Shown: positions 38,499 through 48,013, numbered from the stretch's first letter. The stretch is 64,000 nt of DNA from Mesorhizobium mediterraneum (GCF_002284565.1 NZ_NPKI01000009.1:129676-193675); one strand, 5' to 3'. Made by a program: numbers and translations. The notes: generated by a model not told the origin, from the sequence alone.

Positions 38499-39827
38499 AT
38501 GCGTTTGTCGCGCTATTTCCTGCCTATCCTTAAAGAAAACCCGCGCGAGGCCGAAATCGTCTCGCACCGGCTGATGCTACGCGCCGGCATGATCCGCCAG
38601 CAGGGGCAAGGCAGTTTTTCCTGGCTGCCGCTCGGCAAAAGGGTGCTGGACAAGGTCTGCCGGATCATTCGCGAGGAGCAGAACCGCGCCGGCGCGCTCG
38701 AGATCCTGATGCCGACCATCCAGTCCGCCGAGCTGTGGCGTGAAAGCGGCCGCTATGACGATTATGGCAAGGAGATGCTGCGCATCAAGGACCGGCAAGA
38801 TCGGGACATGCTCTATGGGCCGACCAACGAGGAGATGGTCACCGAGATTTTCCGCGCCTATGTGAAGTCGTACAAGGATCTGCCCCTCAATCTCTATCAC
38901 ATCCAGTGGAAGTTCCGCGACGAGGTGCGGCCGCGATTCGGCGTCATGCGTTCGCGCGAGTTCCTGATGAAGGACGCCTATTCCTTCGACCTCGACTTCG
39001 AAGGCGCCAGGGCGGCCTATAACAGGATGTTCGTGTCCTATCTCAGGACGTTCACGCGCATGGGATTGCAGGCGATCCCGATGCGTGCCGACACCGGGCC
39101 GATCGGCGGCGACCTCAGCCACGAATTCATCATCCTGGCCGACACCGGCGAGAGCCAGGTCTATTGCCATCGCGATTATCTCGCTCTGGCGGTGCCGGGC
39201 GCGGACACGGACTTCTCCAACGACGACGCGATCGGCGACATCGTCAAGACATGGACGACGCCCTATGCCGCGACCGACGAGATGCACGACGAGGCGGCGT
39301 GGGAGAAGGTTGCGACGAGCGACCGTGTCTCGGCGCGCGGCATAGAGGTCGGCCACATCTTCCATTTCGGCGACAAATATTCGAAACCGATGGGCGCCAA
39401 GGTGACCGGACCCGACGGCAAGGATCATTTTGCCTCCGGGGGTTCCTACGGCATCGGCCCGACCCGGCTGGTCGCGGCGATCATCGAGGCCAGCCATGAC
39501 GACAACGGCATCATCTGGCCGGAGGCGGTGGCGCCTTTCGACATCGGTCTGATCAATATGAAAGCCGGTGACGCCGAGTGCGACCGCGTCTGCGATGAGC
39601 TCCATGCAGCGTTTGTCGCCGCCGGCAAGGACGTGCTCTACGACGACACCGACCAGCGGCCGGGCGGCAAGTTCGCCACCGCCGACCTGATCGGCCTGCC
39701 GTGGCAGGTGATCGTCGGGCCGCGCGGCGTGGCGGCCGGCGAGATCGAGATCAAGAACCGCAGGACCGGCGAGCGTGAGACGCTGCCGATCGCAGACGTG
39801 AAGAAGCGTTTCGGTTCTGCCGCATGA
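38499..39827 (+). CDS. proS: Prolyl-tRNA synthetase, short alphaproteobacterial type
   Basis: Class II aminoacyl-tRNA synthetase charging tRNA-Pro. At 442 residues it lacks the editing domain inserted between motifs 2 and 3 in the E. coli-type enzyme, a known alphaproteobacterial form. Motif 2 is in [22 protein letters not shown] near residue 140 (split here as [12 protein letters not shown]), and motif 3 lies in [13 protein letters not shown] near 320. The start [15 protein letters not shown] at 38499 is the family start. lolC follows with a 4-base ATGA overlap. Confidence 0.95.
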   Translation: MRLSRYFLPILKENPREAEIVSHRLMLRAGMIRQQGQGSFSWLPLGKRVLDKVCRIIREEQNRAGALEILMPTIQSAELWRESGRYDDYGKEMLRIKDRQDRDMLYGPTNEEMVTEIFRAYVKSYKDLPLNLYHIQWKFRDEVRPRFGVMRSREFLMKDAYSFDLDFEGARAAYNRMFVSYLRTFTRMGLQAIPMRADTGPIGGDLSHEFIILADTGESQVYCHRDYLALAVPGADTDFSNDDAIGDIVKTWTTPYAATDEMHDEAAWEKVATSDRVSARGIEVGHIFHFGDKYSKPMGAKVTGPDGKDHFASGGSYGIGPTRLVAAIIEASHDDNGIIWPEAVAPFDIGLINMKAGDAECDRVCDELHAAFVAAGKDVLYDDTDQRPGGKFATADLIGLPWQVIVGPRGVAAGEIEIKNRRTGERETLPIADVKKRFGSAA

Positions 39828-41110
39828 GCGAAGCCGCAGTAGCGAAACCCCCGGCCGCCGGACCTTTTTCCGTTTTCGAACGCATGGTCGCGTGGCGCTA
39901 TCTGCGCTCGCGCCGCAAGGAGACGGTGATCTCCGTCATTGCCTCGATCTCCTTCGTCGGCATCATGCTGGGCGTTGCCACGCTGATCGTCGTGATGGCC
40001 GTCATGAACGGGTTCCGCGCCGAGCTCCTGACGCGCATTCTCGGCGTCAATGGCCATCTGATCGTGCAGCCGCTCGACATGCCGCTGGAGGACTATGCGC
40101 AGGTTGCCGGCCGCATCAACGGCGTGCCCGGCGTCAAATATGCCATTCCGCTGATCGACGGGCAGGTGCTGGCGCAAGGCAATGTCGGCGGCGGGTCAGG
40201 GGCGCTGGTGCGCGGCATCCGCGGCGAGGATCTGGGCAAGATTTCGATCGTCGCCAACAATATCAAGCAGGGCTCGATCGCTGGCTTCGACACAAGCGAG
40301 GGCGTCGCCATCGGCAGCCGCATGGCCGAGAATCTCGGTCTTGTGCTCGGCGACACGATCACGCTGATCGCGCCCGACGGCGATGTGACGCCGCTCGGCA
40401 CGACGCCGCGCATGAAGGGTTATCCGGTCACGGCGATCTTCGAGGTCGGCATGTCGGAATATGACAGCTCCATCGTCTACATGCCGTTTTCGGAAGCGCA
40501 GCTTTATTTCAACATGGATGGCCGGGCGCAGACCATCGAGCTCTATGTCGACAATCCCGACAATGTCGACGCGCTGAAGCCGAAGATCGAGGAGGCGTCG
40601 CAGCGGCCGATCACCATGGTCGACTGGCGAGAACGCAACAGGACATTCTTCGATGCGCTGCAAGTGGAGCGCAACGTCATGTTCATGATCCTGACGCTGA
40701 TCGTGCTGGTGGCGGCGCTCAACATCATTTCGGGCCTGATCATGCTGGTGAAGGACAAGGGCCACGACATCGCCATCCTGCGCACCATGGGCGCCACGCG
40801 CGGCGCGATCCTGCGCATCTTCCTGATGACGGGCGCGGCGATCGGCGTGGTGGGCACCATCGCCGGCGTGCTGCTCGGCGTTGTAATCTGCCTGAACGTC
40901 GAGCGAATCCGCCAGTTCTTCTCCTGGTTGGCCGGCGAGAGGCTGTTCAATCCCGAGCTCTATTTCCTCAGCCAGCTGCCTGCCCGCATGGACGCCAGCG
41001 AGACGATCTCGGTGGTGCTCATGGCGCTGGTGCTGTCGTTCCTGGCGACGCTGTTTCCGGCATGGCGCGCGGCCAGGCTCGATCCCGTCGAAGCGCTGAG
41101 GTACGAATGA
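39824..41110 (+). CDS. lolC: Lipoprotein-releasing ABC transporter permease (LolC/LolE family)
   Basis: Inner-membrane permease that, with LolD, extracts lipoproteins for transfer to the outer membrane. The 428 residues contain an N-terminal transmembrane helix ([20 protein letters not shown]), a large periplasmic domain and three C-terminal helices with the FtsX-type [20 protein letters not shown] and [15 protein letters not shown] coupling segment. Only one permease gene is present, as usual in alphaproteobacteria, so it likely acts as a homodimer; I use lolC loosely. ATGA overlaps link it to proS and lolD. Confidence 0.9.
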   Translation: MSEAAVAKPPAAGPFSVFERMVAWRYLRSRRKETVISVIASISFVGIMLGVATLIVVMAVMNGFRAELLTRILGVNGHLIVQPLDMPLEDYAQVAGRINGVPGVKYAIPLIDGQVLAQGNVGGGSGALVRGIRGEDLGKISIVANNIKQGSIAGFDTSEGVAIGSRMAENLGLVLGDTITLIAPDGDVTPLGTTPRMKGYPVTAIFEVGMSEYDSSIVYMPFSEAQLYFNMDGRAQTIELYVDNPDNVDALKPKIEEASQRPITMVDWRERNRTFFDALQVERNVMFMILTLIVLVAALNIISGLIMLVKDKGHDIAILRTMGATRGAILRIFLMTGAAIGVVGTIAGVLLGVVICLNVERIRQFFSWLAGERLFNPELYFLSQLPARMDASETISVVLMALVLSFLATLFPAWRAARLDPVEALRYE

Positions 41111-41790
41111 TGGCCGAGGCCATTATCGAGCTGAAGAGCGTCGAGCGGCACTATGTCCAGGGTCCGCGCAAGCTGACCATCCTGAACGGCGCCGATTTTT
41201 CGCTGAAGCGCGGCGAGATCGTGGCGCTGGTGGCGCCTTCGGGCACCGGCAAATCGACGCTGTTGCACACAGCCGGACTGCTGGAACGGCCGGACGCCGG
41301 CGATGTGATTCTAGCCGGCCGCGCTTGCGGGCGGCTTTCCGACGACGAGCGCACGGCGATCCGCCGCAACGATGTCGGCTTCGTCTATCAGTTCCATCAC
41401 CTGCTGCCGGAGTTCACGGCGCTGGAAAACATCATGATGCCGCAGCTGATAAAGGGGCTGACGCGCAAGGAGGCTGCCGAGCGTTCGGCGCAGCTGCTCG
41501 ACTACATGCAGATCGGCAAGCGCGCGCAGCATCGCCCCTCCGAACTGTCCGGCGGCGAGCAGCAGCGCGTCGCCATCGCGCGCGCCGTCGCCAATGCGCC
41601 GCTGGTGCTGCTGGCAGACGAGCCGACCGGCAACCTAGACCCGGTCACCGCCTCTTATGTGTTCGAGGCGCTGAGCGCGCTGGTCCGGCAATCGGGCCTG
41701 GCGGCGCTGATCGCCACCCACAATCACGAGCTTGCCTCGCGCATGGACCGTCGTGTCACGCTGGCCGACGGCAAGGTTGTTCCGCTTTAG
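41107..41790 (+). CDS. lolD: Lipoprotein-releasing ABC transporter ATP-binding protein
   Basis: ATPase of the Lol exporter. The 227 residues have Walker [14 protein letters not shown] near residue 40, the Q-loop in [12 protein letters not shown], signature [15 protein letters not shown] near 140, Walker [15 protein letters not shown] and a switch histidine in IATHNHELA. The ATG at 41107 overlaps the lolC stop by ATGA; another ATG follows immediately. Cytosolic, paired with the preceding permease. Confidence 0.93.
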   Translation: MMAEAIIELKSVERHYVQGPRKLTILNGADFSLKRGEIVALVAPSGTGKSTLLHTAGLLERPDAGDVILAGRACGRLSDDERTAIRRNDVGFVYQFHHLLPEFTALENIMMPQLIKGLTRKEAAERSAQLLDYMQIGKRAQHRPSELSGGEQQRVAIARAVANAPLVLLADEPTGNLDPVTASYVFEALSALVRQSGLAALIATHNHELASRMDRRVTLADGKVVPL

Positions 41791-41983
41791 GTGTATCGAT
41801 ATTCAGGTGATGCCGGCCTGACCTGAATCTCCACACTTGGCGACTGACTATCAGCATGCTGTCCGGTTGCATTTTCGCCACACGCAACCAGCGCCGAAAA
41901 CGGCGGAAATCCGGCTCGCAACCTTTTCTTAACCCTGCCGAACTGAGCGCCCGGAATTTCGCGACACGCTTGGATTGCGGTCG

Positions 41984-42018
41984 TTGACATTCGAACAAAA
42001 TTAGAACAAAATACGAAC
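41984..42018 (+). promoter_or_regulatory. SOS promoter with two overlapping LexA boxes
   Basis: TTGACA at 41984-41989 could pair with CAAAAT at 42007-42012 (17-bp spacer). Across it lie three GAAC repeats at exact 11-bp spacing (41993, 42004, 42015), giving two consecutive GAAC-N7-GAAC sites, the direct-repeat LexA box of alphaproteobacteria. Sites covering the spacer and -10 fit repression by LexA and induction after DNA damage. Confidence 0.75.
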
Positions 42019-42040
42019 ATACTGAAAACAGGAGAGCGTT

Positions 42041-42127
42041 ATGACCGGTCTTGTTCAGGATGTCGTGTCACTGGTGTGCATGAGCACGTTTCTCGTTTCC
42101 ATGGCAATCTGGATCGGAGCGATGTGA
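42041..42127 (+). CDS. 28-residue membrane peptide under predicted LexA control
   Basis: An ATG at 42041, preceded by CAGGAGAG, opens a 28-codon frame ending TGA at 42125-42127. The peptide begins MTGLVQDVVSLV and ends MAIWIGAM; nearly all of it is one hydrophobic helix. The two overlapping LexA boxes just upstream predict DNA-damage induction. In size, single-helix character and control it resembles SidA of Caulobacter, a 29-residue SOS-induced inner-membrane inhibitor of cell division; homology is not shown. It is too short for ordinary gene callers. A strong palindrome 36 bp downstream may end the transcript. Confidence 0.65.
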   Translation: MTGLVQDVVSLVCMSTFLVSMAIWIGAM

Positions 42128-42162
42128 AAGACCGGTCAAAGACGTGGCTCTATCGCTGGTGT

Positions 42163-42195
42163 CCCCCTCTCCCCGTGAAGAACGGGGAGAGGGGG
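42163..42195. repeat. REP-like palindrome downstream of the SOS peptide gene
   Basis: CCCCCTCTCCCCGT and ACGGGGAGAGGGGG form 14 perfect pairs around GAAGA. The core matches the palindromes at 7037-7119. It lies between the 28-codon gene and the convergent lipB 3' end and could serve as a bidirectional transcript end. Confidence 0.85.
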
Positions 42196-42294
42196 CGTCA
42201 GCGTTGGAACTCGGTCCTTTGCTGACACCTTGCGCCGGGACGTAGCTACTTGTGGAAATCCGCGCGGCTGATCTGAGCCGATCCCGACGAGATT

Positions 42295-43038
42295 TCAGCC
42301 GGCCTTGCGGGCCGCCTCGACAACCGACATTTCGGCCGGTCCGAAGACATCCTCGAATGCGGATTTCAGCGCGAGATCGAGGTCGGCCATCCCTAGGGGA
42401 AGGCCGAGGTCGACGAGGCTGGTCACGCCGTGATCCTGCACGCCGCACGGCACGATGCCGCTGAAGTGGCTGAGATCGGGCTCGACATTGATGGCGATGC
42501 CGTGAAAGCTCACCCAGCGCCTCAGCCTGATGCCGATGGCAGCGATCTTGTCCTCGGCCGGCGATCCGTCTGCCAGGGTGGGGCGATCCGGTCGCACCAC
42601 CCAGACGCCGACGCGGTCCTCGCGTCGTTCGCCGCGCACGTTGAAGGCGGCGAGCGTGCCGATGATCCATTGTTCAAGCGCGGCAACGAAGGCGCGGACA
42701 TCCTCGCGTCGCCGCTTCAAGTCGAGCATCACATAAGCGACCCGCTGGCCCGGCCCATGATAGGTGTACTCGCCGCCGCGCCCGGCCGCGAACACCGGGA
42801 AACGGTTCGGCTCGATCAGGTCCTCGATGCGGGCGCTGGTGCCGGCGGTGTAGAGCGGCGGATGCTCGACCAGCCAGACCATCTCGCCGGCGGCGCCGCT
42901 TCGGATCGCTTCGGCACGCGCCTCCATCACGGCAAGCGCATCCGGATAGGCGGTGAGGCCGGGTTCGATCCGCCATTCGACCGGCGCCGAACCGGGCAGG
43001 GGCAGGAACGACGTGGCGATCTTGCTGCGTTCTGTCAT
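42295..43038 (-). CDS. lipB: Lipoyl(octanoyl) transferase
   Basis: Transfers octanoyl groups from acyl carrier protein to lipoyl domains, the first step of lipoate synthesis. The 247 residues show [14 protein letters not shown] near residue 56, [20 protein letters not shown] near 86, the catalytic lysine in [17 protein letters not shown] near 165 and the catalytic cysteine in [15 protein letters not shown] near 194. The ATG at 43038 gives the usual length. It stands alone on the minus strand, convergent with the SOS peptide gene. Confidence 0.94.
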   Translation of the reverse strand: MTERSKIATSFLPLPGSAPVEWRIEPGLTAYPDALAVMEARAEAIRSGAAGEMVWLVEHPPLYTAGTSARIEDLIEPNRFPVFAAGRGGEYTYHGPGQRVAYVMLDLKRRREDVRAFVAALEQWIIGTLAAFNVRGERREDRVGVWVVRPDRPTLADGSPAEDKIAAIGIRLRRWVSFHGIAINVEPDLSHFSGIVPCGVQDHGVTSLVDLGLPLGMADLDLALKSAFEDVFGPAEMSVVEAARKAG

Positions 43039-43060
43039 GGCGTGTCTCGTCTAAAGCGCG

Positions 43061-43158
43061 TCGCGTTTGAAGGGAACCGTGGGCACGCTTTAGATTTTTG
43101 TTTTATGCATATCGTTGTCCCAAAACCGCTGCGCACTTTTGGGCGACATGCATTAGCC
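43061..43158. repeat. Rhizobiales-type intergenic mosaic repeat upstream of lipB
   Basis: The segment has GCGCGTCGCG...GCACGCTTTAG, a T-rich tract, then CCAAAACCGCTGCGCACTTT and GGGCGACATGCATTAG. Its second half aligns with 56546-56605 (CCAAAACCGGTTTCCACTTT, GGGCTCGATGCTCTAG). Both are AT/GC mosaic palindromic elements of a type I recall as frequent in Rhizobiales intergenic DNA. Confidence 0.65.
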
Positions 43159-43257
43159 TCACATATGGCGGCAATCGGGCGAAACGTCCAGTTCCGGGCG
43201 CGTTCCAGCTCTTTGAAGGGTTATGCCGAAGCCCGGGCAATTATTGCGCGACGCGCC

Positions 43258-43286
43258 CTTGTTTCGCCGGAAACGATTTGCTACAC
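43258..43286 (+). promoter_or_regulatory. Predicted tRNA-Leu promoter
   Basis: CTTGTT at 43258-43263 and CTACAC at 43281-43286 are separated by 17 bp and lie 35 bp upstream of the tRNA, matching four of six positions at each half of the rhizobial consensus. Confidence 0.45.
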
Positions 43287-43320
43287 GCCGCGAGCCGGTT
43301 CGTTTCGGCTCCTACCACGT

Positions 43321-43405
43321 GCGGTCGTGGCGGAATTGGTAGACGCGCAGCGTTGAGGTCGCTGTGGGGCAACCCGTGGAAGTTCGAGTCTTCTCGACCG
43401 CACCA
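43321..43405 (+). tRNA. tRNA-Leu (anticodon GAG)
   Basis: An 85-nt cloverleaf: acceptor GCGGTCG pairs with CGACCGC, the D arm is GCGGAATTGGTAGACGC, the anticodon stem is CAGCG/CGCTG with loop TTGAGGT (anticodon GAG, reading CUC/CUU), there is a long class II variable arm, and the T arm is GGAAG-TTCGAGT-CTTCT. The CCA end is encoded (43403-43405). Confidence 0.96.
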
Positions 43406-43598
43406 GCTTTATCCAATAAGCTATTATTCTACCTCGCAATTTCTGTTTCCTTGCAGTTCTTCCCAAGACTGTTCATGCAAACTGAAACACTGCGCGAAAC
43501 TGCGGGCGGTTTGGGCGCGCGGTAAGCCGCGCACTAACCGCGTGGTTTGACCCAAAGCCGTCATACGGCAAGGCCGTTGCCGGAAGGCAATGTATCTG

Positions 43599-44417
43599 TC
43601 AGTACGTCATTCGCCCCCACGCCTGAAAGATGCGTGGGAGGGATATGGTCGTGTCCGACCGGTCGGCAAAGGATTTGATCTCGCGCGTCACGTGGTCGAC
43701 CTCTTCGGCGGTGGCGATGCCCGATGCTGCGACGGCTCCGGCGATCGCCGCCATGGTGAGCGATGTGGTCTGTTTGATGTCGCGGCTTCGCCCGAAGGGT
43801 TGGACGAGGCCGGAGTCGACACTAGCAAAGCCCGCGCTTTCCAGAAGGCGGACCAGCCTGCGCCCGATGAACGGGTCGCCGCCACGCGCCTTGAGCGTCG
43901 CGACAAAGAGCTCGCTATAGCGATCGACGGCTGGACAAGGCGGATCGCAGAACTGGCCGGCATAGTCGATATCCTCGACGATCAAGACGCCGCCCGGCGC
44001 CAGCGCCGCCCTTGCTCTCGCCAGCACTTCCTCCGGGCTCGCGAGATGCGTGAGAACGAACCGGATATAGACCAACGCGGCGCCCGAGATTGGCCATGGA
44101 TCGAGCACGCTGGCCTTGTGAAACGCGACATTGGCGAGGCTGCGGTTGGCTGCCTCTTCGCGGGCCGCCGCCAGCTTCTCTTCGTCGAGATCGAATCCGA
44201 CGACGCGGCCGTTTGAACCGACCCGAGCCGCCAACTCGAAGCTGACGTCACCGCCGCCGCAACCGGCGTCCAGCGCCAACATTCCGTTCAGCGGTTCGAA
44301 GCGATCGAGAAGCGCTCGGGTTGCCGGCGCCAGCACGCGCGAGATGAGGGCGAGCCGCGACCGCCCTTCCTCGCCACCCTTGATGATGTAGCTCCGGAGT
44401 TCCTCAGCGTTGGCCAT
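43599..44417 (-). CDS. Class I SAM-dependent methyltransferase
   Basis: A 272-residue Rossmann methyltransferase: motif I LDAGCGGGDVSFELA near residue 50, motif II acidic residue in VVGFDLDEEKLA near 72, and GGVLIVEDIDYAG near 135. The substrate cannot be read from sequence; similar proteins are annotated as UbiE/COQ5-like methyltransferases. I chose the ATG at 44417 because GGGGAGA lies just upstream; the frame is open a further 75 bp. It diverges from the TRAP transporter operon, so the 219-bp gap may hold shared control elements. Confidence 0.8.
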   Translation of the reverse strand: MANAEELRSYIIKGGEEGRSRLALISRVLAPATRALLDRFEPLNGMLALDAGCGGGDVSFELAARVGSNGRVVGFDLDEEKLAAAREEAANRSLANVAFHKASVLDPWPISGAALVYIRFVLTHLASPEEVLARARAALAPGGVLIVEDIDYAGQFCDPPCPAVDRYSELFVATLKARGGDPFIGRRLVRLLESAGFASVDSGLVQPFGRSRDIKQTTSLTMAAIAGAVAASGIATAEEVDHVTREIKSFADRSDTTISLPRIFQAWGRMTY

Positions 44418-44537
44418 GGGTCTCCCCAATTGCTGTTGACGCTGCCGTTTGGCCAGCATCGGTGCCAAGCCGCCCGCCTCCTTCCACAGCAAATTGCCAT
44501 ATGGCGGCGCCGCCGATCAACAACGACGGTCCCCGCT

Positions 44538-44596
44538 GTTACAGACGTAACCAAATTCCGTTTCGCTGAAATCATTCTGTAGCGCAATTCTACGAG
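44538..44596 (+). promoter_or_regulatory. Upstream element A, shared with the 47733 gene
   Basis: This 59-bp block upstream of the TRAP solute-binding gene matches 47615-47673 at 42 of 59 positions without gaps by hand alignment, including CAAATTCC and TGAAATCATTC. It contains an inverted repeat GTTAC-AGAC-GTAAC at its left end, in the same place as TACA-AC-TGTA in the other copy. A shared operator or promoter is the simplest reading. Confidence 0.5.
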
Positions 44597-44636
44597 ACAG
44601 CGCCATTCATGACATGAGAGTAGCGGAGCGCGAGGG

Positions 44637-45692
44637 ATGATCTATCAGCAGTCATGGGATGTCGTCAGAAACCTTCTCTCGGCGATCGGGATCGTGGGCA
44701 CTGTGCTTGCCCTGACCGCAGCGGCACCCGCGCAGGAAGTGACACTGACAGTGGCCGATCAGAATCCGCCGACCGCCTGGGGCTCCGTCCACGCGATGCA
44801 GCCCTGGATCAAGAAGATCGAGGAAGCAACCAAAGGCCGCGTGAAGATCGAGCACTATCCGGGGCAGACCATGGTGAAAGGGACGGAGACGTGGAACGCG
44901 GTGCGCGCCGGCGTCGTCGACATTGGCTGGTGCTTCCACGGCTACTGGCCGGACGTCACCCCGCTGTCGGATGTGATCACCCTGCCTGGCCTGCCGATCA
45001 CGTCCGCCGAGAAAGGCAGCGAAGTGTTGTGGAAACTCTACGAAAGGTTCCCCGCCATACGGGAGGAATACGCTGAGACCCAGCCGCTGGCGCTGTGGAT
45101 GAGCCATCCGTACTTCATCCTCACCACCAGCAAACAGGTGAAGACGCTGGAGGATTTGAAGGGCCTCAAGATACGCGTGACCGGCGGACCGCCGACCGAG
45201 CAGATGAAGGCGCTGGGCGCCGTGCCGACACTGGTCCCGATGCCGGATGTCTACCAGGCCCTCGACAAGGGCGTGGTCGACGGCATGGGAGCGCCTTGGG
45301 AGGCGGTGAATGCCTTCCGGCTCTACGAGGTCGCGAAATACTACACGATCGCGCCGCTCTCTGCCGTGTACGGCTCGCTGTGCGCCAACAAACAGAAATG
45401 GGACAGCCTGCCCATGGATATCCGCAACGCCATCATGAGCGTCAGCGGCCTCGAAGGTTCGAAATTATGGGGCAGGAACTTCTTCGACGCAGCCGAGCAG
45501 GCAGCCCTCGACGGGGCCGAGGCGGAAAACCGCGAGATGATCCGCTACGCGATGCCGACGGAGGAGGTGGTGCGCTGGAACAAGGTCGCCGCTCAGCCGC
45601 TGTGGGACGCTTGGGTCAAAAAAATGGAAGCCAAAGGCCACAAGGAGGCCCGACAGATTCTTGAAGCCACCATCGAGATGTTGAACGACTGA
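44637..45692 (+). CDS. dctP: TRAP transporter solute-binding protein (DctP type)
   Basis: Periplasmic substrate-binding protein of a TRAP importer. The 351 residues begin with a signal peptide (hydrophobic stretch LLSAIGIVGTVLALTAAAPA, cleavage near the AQEV junction). The mature part has IKKIEEATKGRVKIEHYPGQ (split over residues 59-78), GVVDIGWCFHGY, LEDLKGLKIRVTGGP with the anion-binding arginine, and YQALDKGVVDGMGAPWEAV. The ligand is probably a carboxylate but cannot be named. dctQ and dctM follow on the same strand. Confidence 0.9.
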   Translation: MIYQQSWDVVRNLLSAIGIVGTVLALTAAAPAQEVTLTVADQNPPTAWGSVHAMQPWIKKIEEATKGRVKIEHYPGQTMVKGTETWNAVRAGVVDIGWCFHGYWPDVTPLSDVITLPGLPITSAEKGSEVLWKLYERFPAIREEYAETQPLALWMSHPYFILTTSKQVKTLEDLKGLKIRVTGGPPTEQMKALGAVPTLVPMPDVYQALDKGVVDGMGAPWEAVNAFRLYEVAKYYTIAPLSAVYGSLCANKQKWDSLPMDIRNAIMSVSGLEGSKLWGRNFFDAAEQAALDGAEAENREMIRYAMPTEEVVRWNKVAAQPLWDAWVKKMEAKGHKEARQILEATIEMLND

Positions 45693-45737
45693 TGTTCGGC
45701 GGTTCTCAGAGCGAGATGACGCCTCAACGAAAAGCCG

Positions 45738-46265
45738 ATGTCCGACACGATGCCACCATCCCAAGACATGACCGTTCTTGGACGAATCGAGAAATGGCAG
45801 CGGCGTTGCGAGTTCATGCTCGTTTACGCCGCCGTCACTGCGACCGCCATCATGATGCTGCTGACCAGCGCCGATGCCGTCTGTCGTTATTTTTTGAACA
45901 GCCCGATCCTGATCGCCTACGAGCTCACCGAGAAATACTTGATGACCGCGGCAATCTTTCTCGGCCTGCCTTCCGCATTTCGAGGCGGAGCCTTCATCCG
46001 GGTGACCTTTCTGGTGGATCGGCTTTCGCCGTTGCCGCGATCGATTGCTGATCACCTCGCATACATCGTCGCCATATTGTGCTGCCTCGTATTCGCGGCG
46101 GCGACCGTGCAGCAGGCATACCGCTCGCTCTTCGAGCCCACGAAGCTGAGCGCGCTGCCGATTCCGGTCGGCCCGGCGTATTTGCTGCCCCCGCTCGGCT
46201 TCCTCATTCTTGCGCTGGCAATCCTGACCGGCTCGCCGCGTCGTGACCGGCCCGCCGCGTCGTGA
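45738..46265 (+). CDS. dctQ: TRAP transporter small permease (DctQ type)
   Basis: The 175-residue membrane subunit has four hydrophobic segments, including MLVYAAVTATAIMMLLTSAD and YIVAILCCLVFAAATVQ, and the typical RYFLNSPILIAYELTEKYLM between helices 1 and 2. It bridges the binding protein and the large permease. It starts 45 bp after dctP and ends 10 bp before dctM. Confidence 0.88.
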   Translation: MSDTMPPSQDMTVLGRIEKWQRRCEFMLVYAAVTATAIMMLLTSADAVCRYFLNSPILIAYELTEKYLMTAAIFLGLPSAFRGGAFIRVTFLVDRLSPLPRSIADHLAYIVAILCCLVFAAATVQQAYRSLFEPTKLSALPIPVGPAYLLPPLGFLILALAILTGSPRRDRPAAS

Positions 46266-46275
46266 ACGCTAGCCG

Positions 46276-47565
46276 ATGGTCACCGCGCTTCCCTTAGTCG
46301 CACTGGTCGCGCTTCTGCTGCTCGGCGTGCCGATCGCGGTCGCGCTTGCCGCGTCGGGCATGCTGGGCATTTATGTGGTGACCGGCGATCTCGCCAAGAT
46401 GCTGGGCATCGTCGCCCTGACGCCGTTCGATACGGTGGCGGACTATGGCCTCACGACGATCCCGATGTTCATCCTGATGGCCTATTTCTCGGCTTCGAGC
46501 GGGCTCGCGCGCGACCTTTACTCCGCGGCGAGCAATTGGTTGTCGCTCATCCCAGGTGGGCTCGCTATCGCCACCGTGTTCTCCTGCGGGGTGTTCGGCG
46601 CGATGTCAGGTGCAAGCGTCGCCGCGGCCTCGGTAATGTCGAACATCGCCATGCCGGAGATGCGCCGGCACGGCTATTCCGAAGAACTTGCCGCCGGCGC
46701 GATCGGCGTCGGTGCTACGCTCGACATCCTGATCCCGCCAAGCGTCGCCATGGTGATCTACGGGTTTGCCACACAGACTTCCGTCGGCAAGCTGCTGATC
46801 GCCGGCATCATGCCTGGCATTCTGATCGGCATCCTGCTGGCATTGACGATCTATCTCTGGGTCACGATCAGCCCGTCGCATGCGCCTCAGACCTATCGCG
46901 TTCCCGCCAGGGAGCGCTGGGCAAGCCTCGCGCGCGTGTGGCCGAGCCTGTTGCTCATCGTCATCGTGATCGCGCTGCTCTACCTCGGGATCGCTACTCC
47001 GACCGAGGTGGGCGTGGTCGGCGCGTTGGTGGCGGGCGTGATCGGCGTCGCACTTGGCGGGCTGTCGGCGCATGGCGTGCTGGAGGCGCTGAAATCGACG
47101 ATTCGCACCTCCGCCATGATTTTCCTGATCCTGATCGGCGCGACCTTATTCGGCCACTACATGACGCTCAGCCGCATTCCGCAGGAGATCGTCGCGTTGG
47201 TGACCGCGATGGATCTCAATCGCTGGATGGTGATCATCGGCATTTTGGCGGTCTACTTCGTCATCAGCATGTTCATGGACGAGATCCCGCTGCTGCTTCT
47301 GACATTGCAACTGACGTTCCCGCTCATCACTTCGCTCGGCTTCGATCCGATCTGGTTCGGCGTCGTTTCCATGATGATGGTCGCCATGGGGCTTGTCTTC
47401 CCGCCGGTCGGCCTCGTCGCGTTCGTCGTTGGGACGACCGCGGGAGCCGACCTGACGAGGGTATACAAGGGCACCAGCATCCTGACGATTGCGCTCGTCG
47501 TGACGACAGTGCTGCTGATCATCTTCCCGCAGATTGCCCTGTGGTTGCCGGCGACAATGCGCTGA
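46276..47565 (+). CDS. dctM: TRAP transporter large permease (DctM type)
   Basis: The 429-residue transport subunit has about twelve helices and family motifs GLTTIPMFILMAYF near residue 58, FGAMSGASVAAASVMSNIAM near 113, GATLDILIPPSVAMVIYG near 146 and MVAMGLVFPPVGLVAFVV near 370. It should couple sodium to uptake of the DctP ligand. No transcription regulator lies in the immediate neighbourhood. Confidence 0.92.
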   Translation: MVTALPLVALVALLLLGVPIAVALAASGMLGIYVVTGDLAKMLGIVALTPFDTVADYGLTTIPMFILMAYFSASSGLARDLYSAASNWLSLIPGGLAIATVFSCGVFGAMSGASVAAASVMSNIAMPEMRRHGYSEELAAGAIGVGATLDILIPPSVAMVIYGFATQTSVGKLLIAGIMPGILIGILLALTIYLWVTISPSHAPQTYRVPARERWASLARVWPSLLLIVIVIALLYLGIATPTEVGVVGALVAGVIGVALGGLSAHGVLEALKSTIRTSAMIFLILIGATLFGHYMTLSRIPQEIVALVTAMDLNRWMVIIGILAVYFVISMFMDEIPLLLLTLQLTFPLITSLGFDPIWFGVVSMMMVAMGLVFPPVGLVAFVVGTTAGADLTRVYKGTSILTIALVVTTVLLIIFPQIALWLPATMR

Positions 47566-47614
47566 TCATAGGCTGAGCCGTTCCGGAACGGCGGATCGCC
47601 ACTCTTCCTCCGTT

Positions 47615-47673
47615 GCTACAACTGTAATCAAATTCCTCCTCCTTGAAATCATTCCGTAGTGCGGCTCTTCGAC
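47615..47673 (+). promoter_or_regulatory. Upstream element B, shared with the dctP leader
   Basis: The second copy of the 59-bp block at 44538-44596, now upstream of the small ORF at 47733. Distances differ: about 40 bp to the dctP start and 60 bp here, the difference including the 22-bp duplication at 47679-47722. Confidence 0.5.
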
Positions 47674-47678
47674 TATCG

Positions 47679-47722
47679 CGCCCAACATTTTCGTCAATCA
47701 GGCCCAACATTTTCGTCAATCA
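47679..47722. repeat. 22-bp direct tandem duplication
   Basis: GCCCAACATTTTCGTCAATC occurs twice back to back (47679-47700 and 47701-47722), 21 of 22 bases identical, ending just before the CAGGAGAG ribosome-binding site of the next ORF. It looks like a recent slippage duplication within a leader. Confidence 0.9.
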
Positions 47723-47732
47723 GGAGAGCGCG

Positions 47733-47927
47733 ATGTATCGAAACGGCATCTTTCCGCACGAAGTGCGCCGAGCCCTCGATGGACGGATGAGGCGAATCAA
47801 GAACTCGGCAAGAACCACAGGCAGGCGCGTGTCCGATCCTGACATTCAGTCGCTGCTGCGACCGCTTTACGAGAAGCGCTACGGCTCGCGCAGAAAACAC
47901 GCCGGCTATCAGCGGTCCGGCCGCTGA
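47733..47927 (+). CDS. Small basic hypothetical protein
   Basis: A 64-residue protein starting MYRNGIFPHEVRRALDG, with a well placed CAGGAGAG at 47721. It is strongly basic, rich in Arg, with no membrane segment and no motif I recognise. It shares an upstream element with dctP and lies convergent to a DapA-family gene. Function unknown; it could be a small nucleic-acid-binding protein, but that is only composition-based. Confidence 0.5.
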   Translation: MYRNGIFPHEVRRALDGRMRRIKNSARTTGRRVSDPDIQSLLRPLYEKRYGSRRKHAGYQRSGR

Positions 47928-48013
47928 CCCAGTTCGACATCCGTTTTTCCCAACCAGCCGGGAGGGACAACATCGATGTGTCCAAAGAAGATCGGCAAAG
48001 CCGAAGACGAAAG

